Source: DASUBN01 sp036000105
Lineage (GTDB): Bacteria; Pseudomonadota; Gammaproteobacteria; Natronospirales; REEB76
Direction of reading: 5' to 3'
DNA length: 64,000 bases
NCBI GenBank assembly: GCA_036000105.1
Contig: DASYGE010000012.1
Span: forward strand, 682,001 to 746,000
Shown here: positions 51,429-60,720 of the stretch, piece after piece
Position numbering within the stretch: position 1 is the first letter of the stretch
Layout of the letters: the number at the start of each line of letters is the position of its first letter
Notes under the pieces: generated by a model
Databases searched by the model: none
The model's input: the letters and a program-made list of their open reading frames with translations, nothing else
Told to the model about the DNA's origin: nothing
Translations under genes and position numbers: made by a program

Positions 51429-54400
51429 ATGAAGCACCCGATCCTTTCCCCGATTTCCCTGCTGCTTTGCCTGCCCCTTGGCCTATCGTTGCTGACCGCG
51501 GCCGACGCCGCGGATACCCCGGCCACGGCTCTGACAAGCAAGCTCGAATGGCGCAGCGTCGGCCCGTATATCGGCGGCCGCGTGGTGGCGGTGACAGGCG
51601 TGCCCGGCACGCCTGACCTCTTCTACATGGGCGGCGTGGATGGCGGGGTCTGGAAGAGCACCGATTACGGCGTGAAGTGGACCAACATCACCGACGGCAC
51701 CCTGCCGGGTACCAGCGACAGCATCGGCGCCATCGCCGTGGCTCCGTCCAACGCCAGCGTGATCTACGTGGGCACCGGCGAGAGCGACATCCGCGGCGAC
51801 ATGATCACCGGCGACGGTGTGTTCAAGTCCACCGATGCCGGCAAGACCTGGAAGGTAGCGGGGCTCGCGGATACCCACACCATCAGCGGCATCGCGGTCG
51901 ACCCGCGCAACCCCGAGGTGGTGTACGCCTCGTCCATGGGACATGTGTTCAAGCCCGACCCGGATCGCGGCGTGTTCAAATCCACGGACGGCGGCAAGAG
52001 CTGGAGCAAGGTGCTGTTCGTGGACGACAAGACAGGCGCCATCGATCTGGTCATGGACCCGAAGGATCCCGAGACCCTCTATGCCGCCATGTGGCAGGCC
52101 CAGCGCACGCCCTGGTCGCTGGTGAGCGGCGGGCCGGGCAGCGGCTTATACAAGAGCACGGATGGCGGCGGCCATTGGCAAAACATCTCGCGCAATCCCG
52201 GCTTGCCCCAGGGCCTGCTGGGACGCATCGGCGTGAGCGTGTCCGCGGCCGACCCCAAGGTGGTGTACGCCATCGAGCAGGCGGCGGGCGGCGGCGTGTT
52301 CCGTTCCGCCGACGCGGGCGCCACCTGGAAGCTCATGACCGACGACTGGAAGCTGCGCCAACGGGCCTTCTACTACATGGCCTTGTATGCCGACCCCAAG
52401 GACGTGAACACCGTGTACGCGCCCCAGGTGGACGCGCTGTTCGTCTCCCATGACGCCGGCAAGACCTTCACCAAGCTGAACACGCCCCACGGCGACAACC
52501 ACATCATCTGGATCAATCCGGACGACACGCGGATCCTGTTGGAAGGCAACGACGGCGGCGCTACCGTGTCCACCGACCGAGGTGAGACCTGGAGCAGCGA
52601 GATCAACCAGCCCACCGGCCAGTTTTATCACGTGAACCTCGATGGCCGTTTCCCCTATCACATCTATGGCGCGCAGCAGGACGAGGGTGCCTTCGAGGGG
52701 CCGAGCGCCACCAGCAACGGCGAGGTGCCGACCGAGGCCTGGAACACGGTGGCTTACGGCGAGAGTACTTTCGCCGTGCCCCAGCCAGACAGACCGGGGG
52801 TGAACTTCGGCAGCGGCTATTTCAGTCTGTTCTACAAGTACGACGCTGCCACGGAGGAGTCACAGGACGTGAGTCCCTGGCCGAAATACCAGGACGGCGA
52901 CTCCGCGGGCGCGCAGCCCTACCGTTGGGCCTGGACCCATCCCATCCTGTTCTCGCCCACTCACCCTAAGGAGATGTTCGTGGGCGCCCAGTACGTGATG
53001 AAGAGCCCCGACGCCGGGGCTACCTGGCAGAAGATCAGCCCGGACCTCTCGCGCGACGATCCGGCCACTGAGGCGCCGAGCGGCGGACCCATAGAGCTCG
53101 ATCAATCCGGTGCAGAGGTCTACGCCACGGTATCGGCGCTCGCGGTCTCGCCGCTCTCAGATGACCTCATCTGGGCGGGCTCCGATGACGGACTGGTGCA
53201 CGTCACCCGGGACGGCGGCGCGCATTGGCAGGACATCACCCCACCGAAGCTGCCGCAGACGGCGTATGTCAGCTCCATCGAGGCCTCGCATACCGACAAG
53301 GGCACGGCCTACATGACCGTGAGTCGCTACATGTGGGACGACTTCCATCCCTATATATATGAGACCCGCGACTACGGCGCCCACTGGAGCGACGCCGGCA
53401 AAGGCGTGGCGGACGGCGACTACGCCTTCACGGTGCGCCAGGACCCCCGCGACCCCAAGCTCATGTTCTTAGCCACGGCGAGCACGCTGTATGTGAGCTT
53501 CGATGGCGCGGCGAGCTGGCAGGGTCTATCACTCAATTTACCGAAAGTGCAGGTGCGGGACGTGGCGGTGGATGCCCGCCAGGGTCAGGTGGTGGTGGCG
53601 ACCCACGGCCGCGCGTTCTGGGTGCTGGATGACCTCAAGTTCCTGGAGCAGCAGACCGCATCACCGCTGTCCGGCGAGACCCGGCTGTTCGCTCCCGAGA
53701 CAGCTTGGTCGAGCCACGCCTACGGGCAGGCCGACGCCGACAACCGCACGCCGAACTCCGGAGATAACCCGTCCTACGGTGCCACCGTGTTCTTCCAGCT
53801 GCCTGCGGGCTACGACGGCAAGACCCCGGTGAGCCTGTCGTTCACCGGCGCCGATGGCAAGCTCATCCGCCGCTTCGACCTGCATCTGAAGCCTAAAGAC
53901 TTCAAGGATAAGACCGACGACGAGCTGGATGCCATGACCCCGGGTGAGCAGAAGCGCTATGGCGAGGAGAAGCACACGGCGGTGACTCCGGGCATGGACC
54001 GCTTCCGTTGGGATCTCACGTATCCCGATGCCACGGAGGTCAAGGACTACTACCCGGCCGAGGGGGGTGGTGGACTCAGCGACGACGTGGGCGGACCCGA
54101 GGTGATCCCGGGCCGTTATCACGTGTTGCTGGACTACGGCGGCAAGACGCAGCAACAGGACTTCGACGTGGCCCTGGACCCGCGGCTCCCGGCGGACAGC
54201 GACGCCCTGGCCGCGCGCTTAGGCCTTGAGCTGCAGATCCACACGACGCTCGACACACTGGACAAGACCTTGAACGACGCCATCGGCATGCGCGATGCCC
54301 TGCAGAAGGCCGTGGATGAGCACCGGCTGGACGCCGCACACGCCGGCAAGGCGATCACCGATCTGGATGATTCCATCGGCAACCTGGTGCAGCTCAACAT

Positions 54401-54599
54401 CCATTCGAGCGAAGGCGACCTGCTGCATGCCGTGAAGCTGCGCAGCTATCTGGCCTATCTGGCCTCGGAAGTGGGGGCCGCCTACCAGCGCCCGAGCGCG
54501 GCGCAATATGCGGTCTTCAAGGAACTCGACGACGAAGCGACGAGCGGCGAGCAGAAGTTGCAGACGGCCATGGCTGCGGGCCGCGCGCTGCAGCCTTGA
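51429..54599 (+). CDS. Large secreted BNR/sortilin-like beta-propeller protein
   Basis: A 1,056-residue exported protein. The signal peptide (1-27) is followed by many BNR/VPS10-type repeats (SxDxGxTW: KSTDAGKTW, KSTDGGKSW, RSADAGATW, SHDAGKTF, STDRGETW, VTRDGGAHW, ETRDYGAHW), forming one or two propellers to about residue 770. A C-terminal part (about 790-1050) carries a small beta domain and a helical end (LDKTLNDAIGMRDALQKAV). Related proteins are annotated as glycosyl hydrolases because of similarity to xyloglucanase propellers, yet catalytic residues are not evident. It ends 10 bp before a terminator. Confidence 0.88.
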   Translation: MKHPILSPISLLLCLPLGLSLLTAADAADTPATALTSKLEWRSVGPYIGGRVVAVTGVPGTPDLFYMGGVDGGVWKSTDYGVKWTNITDGTLPGTSDSIGAIAVAPSNASVIYVGTGESDIRGDMITGDGVFKSTDAGKTWKVAGLADTHTISGIAVDPRNPEVVYASSMGHVFKPDPDRGVFKSTDGGKSWSKVLFVDDKTGAIDLVMDPKDPETLYAAMWQAQRTPWSLVSGGPGSGLYKSTDGGGHWQNISRNPGLPQGLLGRIGVSVSAADPKVVYAIEQAAGGGVFRSADAGATWKLMTDDWKLRQRAFYYMALYADPKDVNTVYAPQVDALFVSHDAGKTFTKLNTPHGDNHIIWINPDDTRILLEGNDGGATVSTDRGETWSSEINQPTGQFYHVNLDGRFPYHIYGAQQDEGAFEGPSATSNGEVPTEAWNTVAYGESTFAVPQPDRPGVNFGSGYFSLFYKYDAATEESQDVSPWPKYQDGDSAGAQPYRWAWTHPILFSPTHPKEMFVGAQYVMKSPDAGATWQKISPDLSRDDPATEAPSGGPIELDQSGAEVYATVSALAVSPLSDDLIWAGSDDGLVHVTRDGGAHWQDITPPKLPQTAYVSSIEASHTDKGTAYMTVSRYMWDDFHPYIYETRDYGAHWSDAGKGVADGDYAFTVRQDPRDPKLMFLATASTLYVSFDGAASWQGLSLNLPKVQVRDVAVDARQGQVVVATHGRAFWVLDDLKFLEQQTASPLSGETRLFAPETAWSSHAYGQADADNRTPNSGDNPSYGATVFFQLPAGYDGKTPVSLSFTGADGKLIRRFDLHLKPKDFKDKTDDELDAMTPGEQKRYGEEKHTAVTPGMDRFRWDLTYPDATEVKDYYPAEGGGGLSDDVGGPEVIPGRYHVLLDYGGKTQQQDFDVALDPRLPADSDALAARLGLELQIHTTLDTLDKTLNDAIGMRDALQKAVDEHRLDAAHAGKAITDLDDSIGNLVQLNIHSSEGDLLHAVKLRSYLAYLASEVGAAYQRPSAAQYAVFKELDDEATSGEQKLQTAMAAGRALQP

Positions 54600-54608
54600 G
54601 ACGAGGCG

Positions 54609-54638
54609 ACGGCCCGCTGAAAGGTTTCAGCGGGCCGT
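54609..54638. terminator. Bidirectional terminator hairpin between convergent genes
   Basis: Perfect 14-bp stem: ACGGCCCGCTGAAA (54609-54622) against TTTCAGCGGGCCGT (54625-54638), loop GG, placed between the propeller gene and the permease gene. No long T tract, so efficiency is uncertain. Confidence 0.75.
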
Positions 54639-54648
54639 CACGCCGCCG

Positions 54649-56250
54649 TCAGTGGAAGGTCTCGGCCGTCGCGGCTTCGAGATGCAGGGTCTTCCAGCCG
54701 GTCTTGATGCCCCACCAGTAGAAGCCCAAGCCCACCAGCGCCACCACCAGCAAGTCCCATCCGAAGGGGATGAAGTTCAAGCCGCCGAAGTTGCTGCTAC
54801 CGATATAGGACAGCAAGGCCACCGTGGGCAGGTACAGCACCAGCCACCAGGCGCCATGCATCTGGCGCTTTAAATCCTGCCAGCCGCCTTTGGCTTCGTA
54901 GTAGAACCAAAAAGGCAGCACGCCCAGCATCACCACGATCACCTCACCGGTGAGGGGCCAGCGGGCCCAGTAGAGCACCAGGGTGCCCAGCATGAAGGCC
55001 GTGCCGGCGATCCATTGCAGGGCTGGTATCTTCAGGGGGCGCTTCATGTCCGGCGCCACGCGGCGCAGCACCACCACGCTCACGGGTCCGATGAGATAGG
55101 AGATGACGCAGGCCACAGAAGTCACGCTCGCGCCCGTGTCCCAGCCCTTGAACCAGAAGAAGAACCCGAAGGCGATCAAGAGGTTCAGCCACATGGCCGG
55201 GCGCGGGATACCCCATACCGGATGGATCCTGCCGAACACCTTGGGCAGGATACCGTTCTTCTCCATGCCGTAGATCATGCGGGCACTGGAGGCGGTGTAA
55301 GTCGAGCCGGTGCCGCTCGGACTCACGAAGGCATCGGCGTAGAGCAAGAGCGCCATCCAGTTGAGGTTGAGGGCGAGAGCGAGCTGCGCATAGGGCGAGC
55401 TGAAGTTGATGCCGCTCCAGCCGGACTTGGTCAGGAGATCCGGCGAGACCGCGCCGAGATAGGCGAACTGCAAGAGCACGTAGATGCCGGCGCAGATGAG
55501 GATGGAGCCCACCACCGCGAGCGGCACGTTGCGTCCCGGGTTCTTGGCCTCGCCCGCCAGGTTCACCGGGCTCTGGAAGCCGTTGAAGCTGAACACGATG
55601 CCGGCGGTGGCCACCGCCGTCAGGATGCCGGCGATGTCCGTGGTATGAGCGCCGCCATGGGTGCCCACGTCGAAGTTGCTGTGGTGGAAGCCCGCCGCGA
55701 TGAGCGAGAGGGCGGTGGCGGCGGGGATCACCAGCTTGAAGCTCGTGATCACGGTGTTGGTAGTGGCGAAGAGCTTCACGCTCCAGAAGTTCAACAGGAA
55801 ATAGATGATGACCAGCGCACCGCCGACCCACATGCCGGAGTGCGTGAGCTGGCCGCCGCTGAACATGTTGCCTGCCCAGGGTTGCGCCCATTCCCAGGGC
55901 CAGGAAGCCATGTACTGCACCGAGGCGTCCGCTTCCACCGGGATCACCGAGACGATGCTGATCCAGCTCGCCCAGGCGGCGAGGGCGCCCACGAGCGAGC
56001 CGTGGGTGTAGAGGCCATAGCGCACCATGCCGCCGGATTCCGGGAACATGGCGCCGAGTTCTGCATAAGCCAGGGCGATGATGAGGATGATGGCCGCGCC
56101 GATCATCCAGGCGAAGACCGCATCGGGGCCCACGAGCCGGGCCGCCTTGGCAGCGCCGAACAGCCAGCCGGAGCCGATGATGGAGCCGATGCCGGTCATG
56201 AGGAGCGCGATGGCGCCCACGTCCCGGCGGATGGCAGAGTTCTTGGCCAT
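54649..56250 (-). CDS. APC-family amino acid permease
   Basis: A 533-residue permease with twelve or more membrane helices. The N-terminal IALLMTGIGSIIGSGWLFG carries the GxG substrate-site motif of helix 1 in the amino acid/polyamine/organocation superfamily, and GIVFSFNGFQSPVNLAGEAKNPGRNVP is the helix 6 and following-loop signature. Substrate cannot be assigned. A single-gene unit ending at the shared terminator. Confidence 0.92.
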   Translation of the reverse strand: MAKNSAIRRDVGAIALLMTGIGSIIGSGWLFGAAKAARLVGPDAVFAWMIGAAIILIIALAYAELGAMFPESGGMVRYGLYTHGSLVGALAAWASWISIVSVIPVEADASVQYMASWPWEWAQPWAGNMFSGGQLTHSGMWVGGALVIIYFLLNFWSVKLFATTNTVITSFKLVIPAATALSLIAAGFHHSNFDVGTHGGAHTTDIAGILTAVATAGIVFSFNGFQSPVNLAGEAKNPGRNVPLAVVGSILICAGIYVLLQFAYLGAVSPDLLTKSGWSGINFSSPYAQLALALNLNWMALLLYADAFVSPSGTGSTYTASSARMIYGMEKNGILPKVFGRIHPVWGIPRPAMWLNLLIAFGFFFWFKGWDTGASVTSVACVISYLIGPVSVVVLRRVAPDMKRPLKIPALQWIAGTAFMLGTLVLYWARWPLTGEVIVVMLGVLPFWFYYEAKGGWQDLKRQMHGAWWLVLYLPTVALLSYIGSSNFGGLNFIPFGWDLLVVALVGLGFYWWGIKTGWKTLHLEAATAETFH

Positions 56251-56427
56251 ATGCAGTTCCTTGGAGATTAAGGTGTTATCGGTGTGGGGCTAAGGCCCCT
56301 TGCAGGGTGCCACATCATGGCAGGGCTTACGTCCCCTGTCAGCCCTGTCGGTGGGCCAGGAAGGGCTGTTGCAGGGACGGGCCCGCACAGTAGACTGCCT
56401 CTTCCCTCAAAAGTTTCGGGATCCCGG

Positions 56428-57459
56428 ATGGCTGAAAGCGCGGACAAGGCATTGCTGGAACGGCTGGCGCGCATGGCGCTGGCCAATATCGGACGGGACT
56501 ATCCCAACCACATCCAGCACCTCATGGACGGCGATGCGGATGCCGCTATACCCCGTGCGTTGCACCCGGTGTTCTCCGGTGCGTATGACTGGCACTCAGC
56601 GGTGCACAACTACTGGATGCTGCTGCGGCTCTTGCGCCTGATGCCGGACGGGCCCTCCGCCGCCGAGATCCGCGAGCTCATGGCGCGGCGGCTGAACGCG
56701 GCGGACGTGGCAGCGGAATGCCGCTACTTCGACGATCCACGCCGCGCGTCCTACGAGCGGCCCTATGGCCTCGCCTGGGTCCTGCAGCTCACGGCGGAAC
56801 TCAGAGAATGGGGTCGCGCAGATGCCCAGGGCTGGCTGCGCATCCTGGCGCCTCTGGAAGAAGTGGCGCGCGGGCGTTTCCAGAGCTGGCTACCCAAGCT
56901 CGGCTATCCCATACGCAGCGGCGAGCATTCCCAGACCGCTTTCGCCTTCGGCCTGGTGCATGACTGGGCCCGGGCCGCGGGCGACGCGGCCATGGGTGAA
57001 CTCATCCGCGCCAAGAGCGTCGAATTCCATCTCGCGGACGTGCAGGCGCCCTTGGCCTATGAGCCCTCGGGTCAGGATTTCCTCTCGCCGGTGTTGGCGG
57101 AAGCGGACCTGATGCGCCGCCTCCTGTCCCAGGCCGAGTTCGCCAAGTGGCTCGCCGCGTTCCTGCCCGAGATAGCGGAAGACGGGGACAGCGGCTGGCT
57201 CACACCTGCGCTCAGCCGCGATCCAAGCGATCCCAAACTCGCGCATCTGGATGGGCTCAACTTGAGCCGCGCCTGGATGCTGGAAGGCATCGCTGCCTCA
57301 TTGCCGCAGATAGACGGGCGCCGCCCCGCGCTCATGGCCTCAGCCCGCCTGCATGAAGAAGCCGGCCTCGCCGCCATCCGCGAGGAGAGTTATGAGGGCA
57401 GCCATTGGCTGCCGAGCCTCGCCGTGTATCTCCTTACACAGCGCGGCCTCACGCCATGA
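56428..57459 (+). CDS. DUF2891 protein
   Basis: A 343-residue soluble protein of the DUF2891 family. HPVFSGAYDWHSAVHNYWMLLRLLRL and ASYERPYGLAWVLQL are the family motifs; the repeated helical hairpins suggest an (alpha/alpha) barrel related to sugar-acting enzymes. GEHSQTAFAFGLVHDW and EESYEGSHWLPSLAVYLL complete the family pattern. Start at 56428 (MAESADKALL); upstream codons in this frame are unlike protein. Its stop overlaps mtgA by 4 bp. Function unknown. Confidence 0.88.
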   Translation: MAESADKALLERLARMALANIGRDYPNHIQHLMDGDADAAIPRALHPVFSGAYDWHSAVHNYWMLLRLLRLMPDGPSAAEIRELMARRLNAADVAAECRYFDDPRRASYERPYGLAWVLQLTAELREWGRADAQGWLRILAPLEEVARGRFQSWLPKLGYPIRSGEHSQTAFAFGLVHDWARAAGDAAMGELIRAKSVEFHLADVQAPLAYEPSGQDFLSPVLAEADLMRRLLSQAEFAKWLAAFLPEIAEDGDSGWLTPALSRDPSDPKLAHLDGLNLSRAWMLEGIAASLPQIDGRRPALMASARLHEEAGLAAIREESYEGSHWLPSLAVYLLTQRGLTP

Positions 57460-58181
57460 ACGCGCCGGCAGCTCCGCTCTGGCGCCGCCTGGCCGGACGC
57501 TGCTTCGCGCTCCTCTGGCTGTGGATACTCATGACCAGCGTCGGCGTGGCGTTCCGCGGCGCGGTGAACCCGCCCACCACCGCCTTCATGCAGGAGAAGC
57601 AGCTGGAACTCGAGAGCCACGGGGGACACGGTCGCACCATCAAATACCAGTGGGTGGATTACGCCCATATCGCGCCCTACATGCGGCTCGCGGTGGTGAC
57701 GGCCGAAGACCAGAACTTCCCCTATCATCACGGCTTCGATTGGCTCGCCATGGACGCGGCTTTCCAACGCAACGGCAAGGGCCACCGCATCCACGGCGGC
57801 AGCACCATCAGCCAGCAGACCGCCAAGAACCTGTGGCTATGGCCGGGGCGCAGCTATCTGCGCAAGCTGGTGGAAGCCTGGTTCACCGGATTGATGGAAC
57901 TGGAGTGGCCCAAGCAGCGGATACTCGAGACCTATCTCAACGTGGCGCAGCTGGATGACTACACTTTCGGCGTGGGCGCGGCCGCCCGGGATGCCTTCGG
58001 CGTGGCGCCTTCCGCACTCAGTGCCGAGCAGGCGACCCTGCTGGCCGCGGCGCTGCCGGCGCCGGATCGCTTCGATGTCAACGAGCCTTCCGCACATTTG
58101 CAGAAGCGCCAAGCCTGGATACTGGATCAGATGATCGGTCTCGGCGGGCTCTCGTACCTCGACGATATCGAGCAGCCTTAA
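57456..58181 (+). CDS. mtgA: Monofunctional peptidoglycan glycosyltransferase
   Basis: A 241-residue GT51 enzyme that polymerises lipid II. One N-terminal membrane helix (about 12-34) is followed by the catalytic AVVTAEDQNFPYHHGFDW (Glu84), GGSTISQQTAKNLWLW, ELEWPKQRILETYLNV and LLAAALPAPDRF motifs in canonical order. Start lies in the DUF2891 stop (ATGA). It converges with the methyltransferase gene, overlapping by 4 bp. Confidence 0.95.
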   Translation: MNAPAAPLWRRLAGRCFALLWLWILMTSVGVAFRGAVNPPTTAFMQEKQLELESHGGHGRTIKYQWVDYAHIAPYMRLAVVTAEDQNFPYHHGFDWLAMDAAFQRNGKGHRIHGGSTISQQTAKNLWLWPGRSYLRKLVEAWFTGLMELEWPKQRILETYLNVAQLDDYTFGVGAAARDAFGVAPSALSAEQATLLAAALPAPDRFDVNEPSAHLQKRQAWILDQMIGLGGLSYLDDIEQP

Positions 58182-59041
58182 GCTCTCTCCAGCACCGCGA
58201 TGCCGCTGAAGCGGCGCATGCGTTCCCGGAAGCTAGGACTCAAGCGCTGCATCAGGCCGCTCATGAGCTTCATCATGAACGGTACCTCGAAGCGCTTCAG
58301 GCGTATCGCTTCCTTGCCTAGAGAGAAGAACTTTACCGGTTTCCACCCCAAGGGTTGGAAGAACTCCATGCTCTCGGCAGGCGCGAACTTGAAACGCACG
58401 TCCTCGGTCTTCAACAGGTTGCCGTGGTGCTTCCGCGCTATATACTTCAGCATCTCCGGCGAAGACAGGTCCGTGAGCCAGCGCTTGAACGCCACCTGCT
58501 GGTGCAGGTCCGCGGTGAAGGATCGCACCTGCTCTTCATCGAGATAGATCAGCAGGCCCTCGGTGAGCACCAGCACCTTGTTGGCGGCGGCGCCCACCCG
58601 GGTGAAGAGGGCGCGGCGCGCCGCGGAGTCCGCGAGATCCACCCCGTGGCGTTCCAGGCGGCAGAAGCATTTGGCGTCCTTCAGTATCTCGTTCTTGTAC
58701 TCGATCATGGGCGGCAGATCCGCCTCCACCCAGCGCAGGGTGGCGGGCAGGGCGAGACGGTAGGGGCGGGTATCCAGGCCCGCGGCCAGGTTCAGCACCG
58801 TGTCGTAACCGTCCTCTTCCACCGCCTTCAGGATGAGTTCATCCAGCACCTGGGTGCGCACCACGATGGGCCAGCCCGGCATGCCGATCTGTTTGCGGGC
58901 CTCTTCGCCCCGCTCACCGGCGAGCACCCGCGCATAGGGATCGTAGAACAGCGCGTCCTCGCGCTCGCTCTCCATGGCGCGATACATCGCCACCCACAGG
59001 GCGGTGTCTGAGACGTTCCGGATCGCGGATTCTTCGGTCAT
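58178..59041 (-). CDS. LCM-type (PPM1 family) SAM-dependent methyltransferase
   Basis: A 287-residue class I methyltransferase of the leucine-carboxyl-methyltransferase-like family. SDTALWVAMYRAMES and FYDPYARVLAGERG open the domain; the SAM motif is VLNLAAGLDTRPYRLALP and the acidic post-motif is WVEADLPPMIEYK. VLVLTEGLLIYLDEEQV is also family-typical. Bacterial members include polyketide O-methyltransferases; the substrate here is unknown. Confidence 0.88.
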   Translation of the reverse strand: MTEESAIRNVSDTALWVAMYRAMESEREDALFYDPYARVLAGERGEEARKQIGMPGWPIVVRTQVLDELILKAVEEDGYDTVLNLAAGLDTRPYRLALPATLRWVEADLPPMIEYKNEILKDAKCFCRLERHGVDLADSAARRALFTRVGAAANKVLVLTEGLLIYLDEEQVRSFTADLHQQVAFKRWLTDLSSPEMLKYIARKHHGNLLKTEDVRFKFAPAESMEFFQPLGWKPVKFFSLGKEAIRLKRFEVPFMMKLMSGLMQRLSPSFRERMRRFSGIAVLERA

Positions 59042-59175
59042 GGATTCATCTTACTGGTAAAGCCCGTTTAAAGCGTCGTGGCCGCTCTCGGGCGTCCTGC
59101 CCTCCGCGGCATAAGACCATCCCTGGTCAAAAGCGCCGGCGAAAGAAGCCTAATAGCCGGAGTGTACTTTCAGTG

Positions 59176-59250
59176 CATGAGGGTTCGCCGCATGCGGCGA
59201 ACGGGCGGACAGGATGTCCGCCCTGGACCATGAGCGGCGCAGGACAGCGC
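59176..59250. repeat. Hairpin element related in style to the DUF1365 insertion
   Basis: A 20-bp perfect palindrome GTTCGCCGCATGCGGCGAAC (59183-59202) is followed at once by GGGCGGACA/TGTCCGCCC with loop GGA (59203-59223). CCATGAGCGGCG comes next. The GGA-loop hairpin plus a following CATG(G)AGC repeats the order seen at 29411-29451 inside the DUF1365 gene. Confidence 0.6.
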
Positions 59251-59321
59251 AGCGAAATGGGCGAGCCGGAGCGCAACGAAGTGCCGCCAAGCGCAACAGC
59301 TTTAAGCGGGCTTTATAGAAC

Positions 59322-59459
59322 GGTATTCGGAATTTACTGTTGGATTCCGGGTTTAAAGCATCCCGTATCAATGCCTCTGTAAGTCGGACTTTAGTGTTGC
59401 ATTGAGCATAGGCGGTCGGTAATCTCCGAGGTGTTATCCACCGGGGAAATGGAATGACC
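59322..59459 (+). repeat. 138-bp leader repeat, copy 1
   Basis: It matches 60526-60663 with about ten substitutions (about 93% identity). It ends at an ATG (59454) with the ribosome-site-like CCGGGGAA before it. Here the reading frame from that ATG is only 19 codons, while in copy 2 the corresponding ATG opens a long frame. The sequence from 59460 to 59645 shows nothing else. Confidence 0.9.
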
Positions 59460-59645
59460 GACCTGCTGAACTTGCGCTCGCTGAGTGTACTTTCTGTTGC
59501 CCATGACGATTAATATTACACCGTGAAAGCGGAAGGTACGGTGGTTCCCGCCTGCTGCGCGAGGATGTTGGCTGGTCAATTCATAACATAAATCACTGAC
59601 ATGGATTGTTTGGACAAGTTTATCGCGTCGCGGTGGGGGTGCGAA

Positions 59646-60461
59646 ATGTCTCGCGTGTTAATGATCCTTACACGCTCGCTGTTGACGGTGGGCGTCGCCA
59701 GTGCTTTGCGTCGAATGTACCTACTTAGGTGGGTGGTCATTCCAGTCACATTTCTCTGCGTTCTGGCTGCCGCATGCACTGGCAGTCAGTATGACTCGCC
59801 GATACTCAAACCAGGGGAGCCGGACTATCCGATTTTGAACCCTAAGCCTATTCATCGAATATTATTTAACGCCGTTGTGCCTCCTTCTCTGTCCGTCGGT
59901 TTTACGGCTGGTTTCCGCAGTACGTCAGGCACAGGAGGTGCGCCGTTTGATCCTTCCTGTTTTAGGGTGGTCGGTTTAGCGGTGTCAGCACCGGTAGCCG
60001 TCGAGGTGCCATTAACGCTAACCAAAGAGGGGACCTCCGGTCGTGGGTACGTTGCCGTCGATCTATTCAACCCGGGGCGCTGTCAATGGAGCTTCAGAAG
60101 AGTCGGGTACTCCATTCCTAACACATGGCCCCAGTTGGGTCTTGTCATGGAATATACGACCGATGATCGTAAAAGCGGAGTGTCTACGGTACGTGCAGAT
60201 ATTTGGTGCGTGAAGGACAAACGTCCAGCAACTCCGGCGCAACGACGAATTGAGGAGTTGCCACCAGAGCGTTGCATGGGGCTGTATATGTTGACAGATC
60301 CAAACCCAGGCTGGGTATCTTCACAGCTCGCAGCTGCTCTTCGGCAGAGGTACAGCGATTTATCTGGCATTGCAATGGTATCTCCGGATACAAAAGAAGT
60401 CGAAGTCTACTTTCACGATGTGGATGATATGGTCGCTGGAAATGCCAGTGATCCACCGTAG
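59646..60461 (+). CDS. Hypothetical lipoprotein in leader-repeat module
   Basis: About 271 residues from the ATG at 59646 (GGTGGGGG upstream). A hydrophobic stretch PVTFLCVLAAAC carries a lipobox (AAAC), but the preceding region is unusually long; starting at 59715 gives a normal 20-residue lipoprotein signal. The mature part is beta-rich with four cysteines (PSCFRVVG, GRCQWSF, IWCVKDK, ERCMGLY) that could pair. DNA is AT-richer than neighbours. No family recognised; a duplicated leader flanks it. Confidence 0.7.
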   Translation: MSRVLMILTRSLLTVGVASALRRMYLLRWVVIPVTFLCVLAAACTGSQYDSPILKPGEPDYPILNPKPIHRILFNAVVPPSLSVGFTAGFRSTSGTGGAPFDPSCFRVVGLAVSAPVAVEVPLTLTKEGTSGRGYVAVDLFNPGRCQWSFRRVGYSIPNTWPQLGLVMEYTTDDRKSGVSTVRADIWCVKDKRPATPAQRRIEELPPERCMGLYMLTDPNPGWVSSQLAAALRQRYSDLSGIAMVSPDTKEVEVYFHDVDDMVAGNASDPP

Positions 60462-60525
60462 GGATCTGTCAGTGATTCGCCGATTTATATAGAGTTTAAA
60501 TCTAGCTCTGGACCGAGAAAATAGG

Positions 60526-60663
60526 GGTATTCGGAATTTAATGTTGGATTCCGGGTTTAAAGCATCCCGTATCAATACTTCTGTAAGTCGGACTTTAGTG
60601 TTGTATTAAGCTTGGGCGGCCGGTAATCTCCGAGGTGTCATCCACCGGGGGAATGGAATGACC
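60526..60663 (+). repeat. 138-bp leader repeat, copy 2
   Basis: Partner of 59322-59459; it runs into the reading frame of the next gene. Shared features are TATTCGGAATTTA, a GGATTCCGGG segment, and the final GGAATGGAATGACC or its equivalent. Confidence 0.9.
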
Positions 60664-60720
60664 AATCTGTGGCTGGGTCCACGATACCGCAAGTCCTGTT
60701 GCATCGGGGAGATGGGGAGA

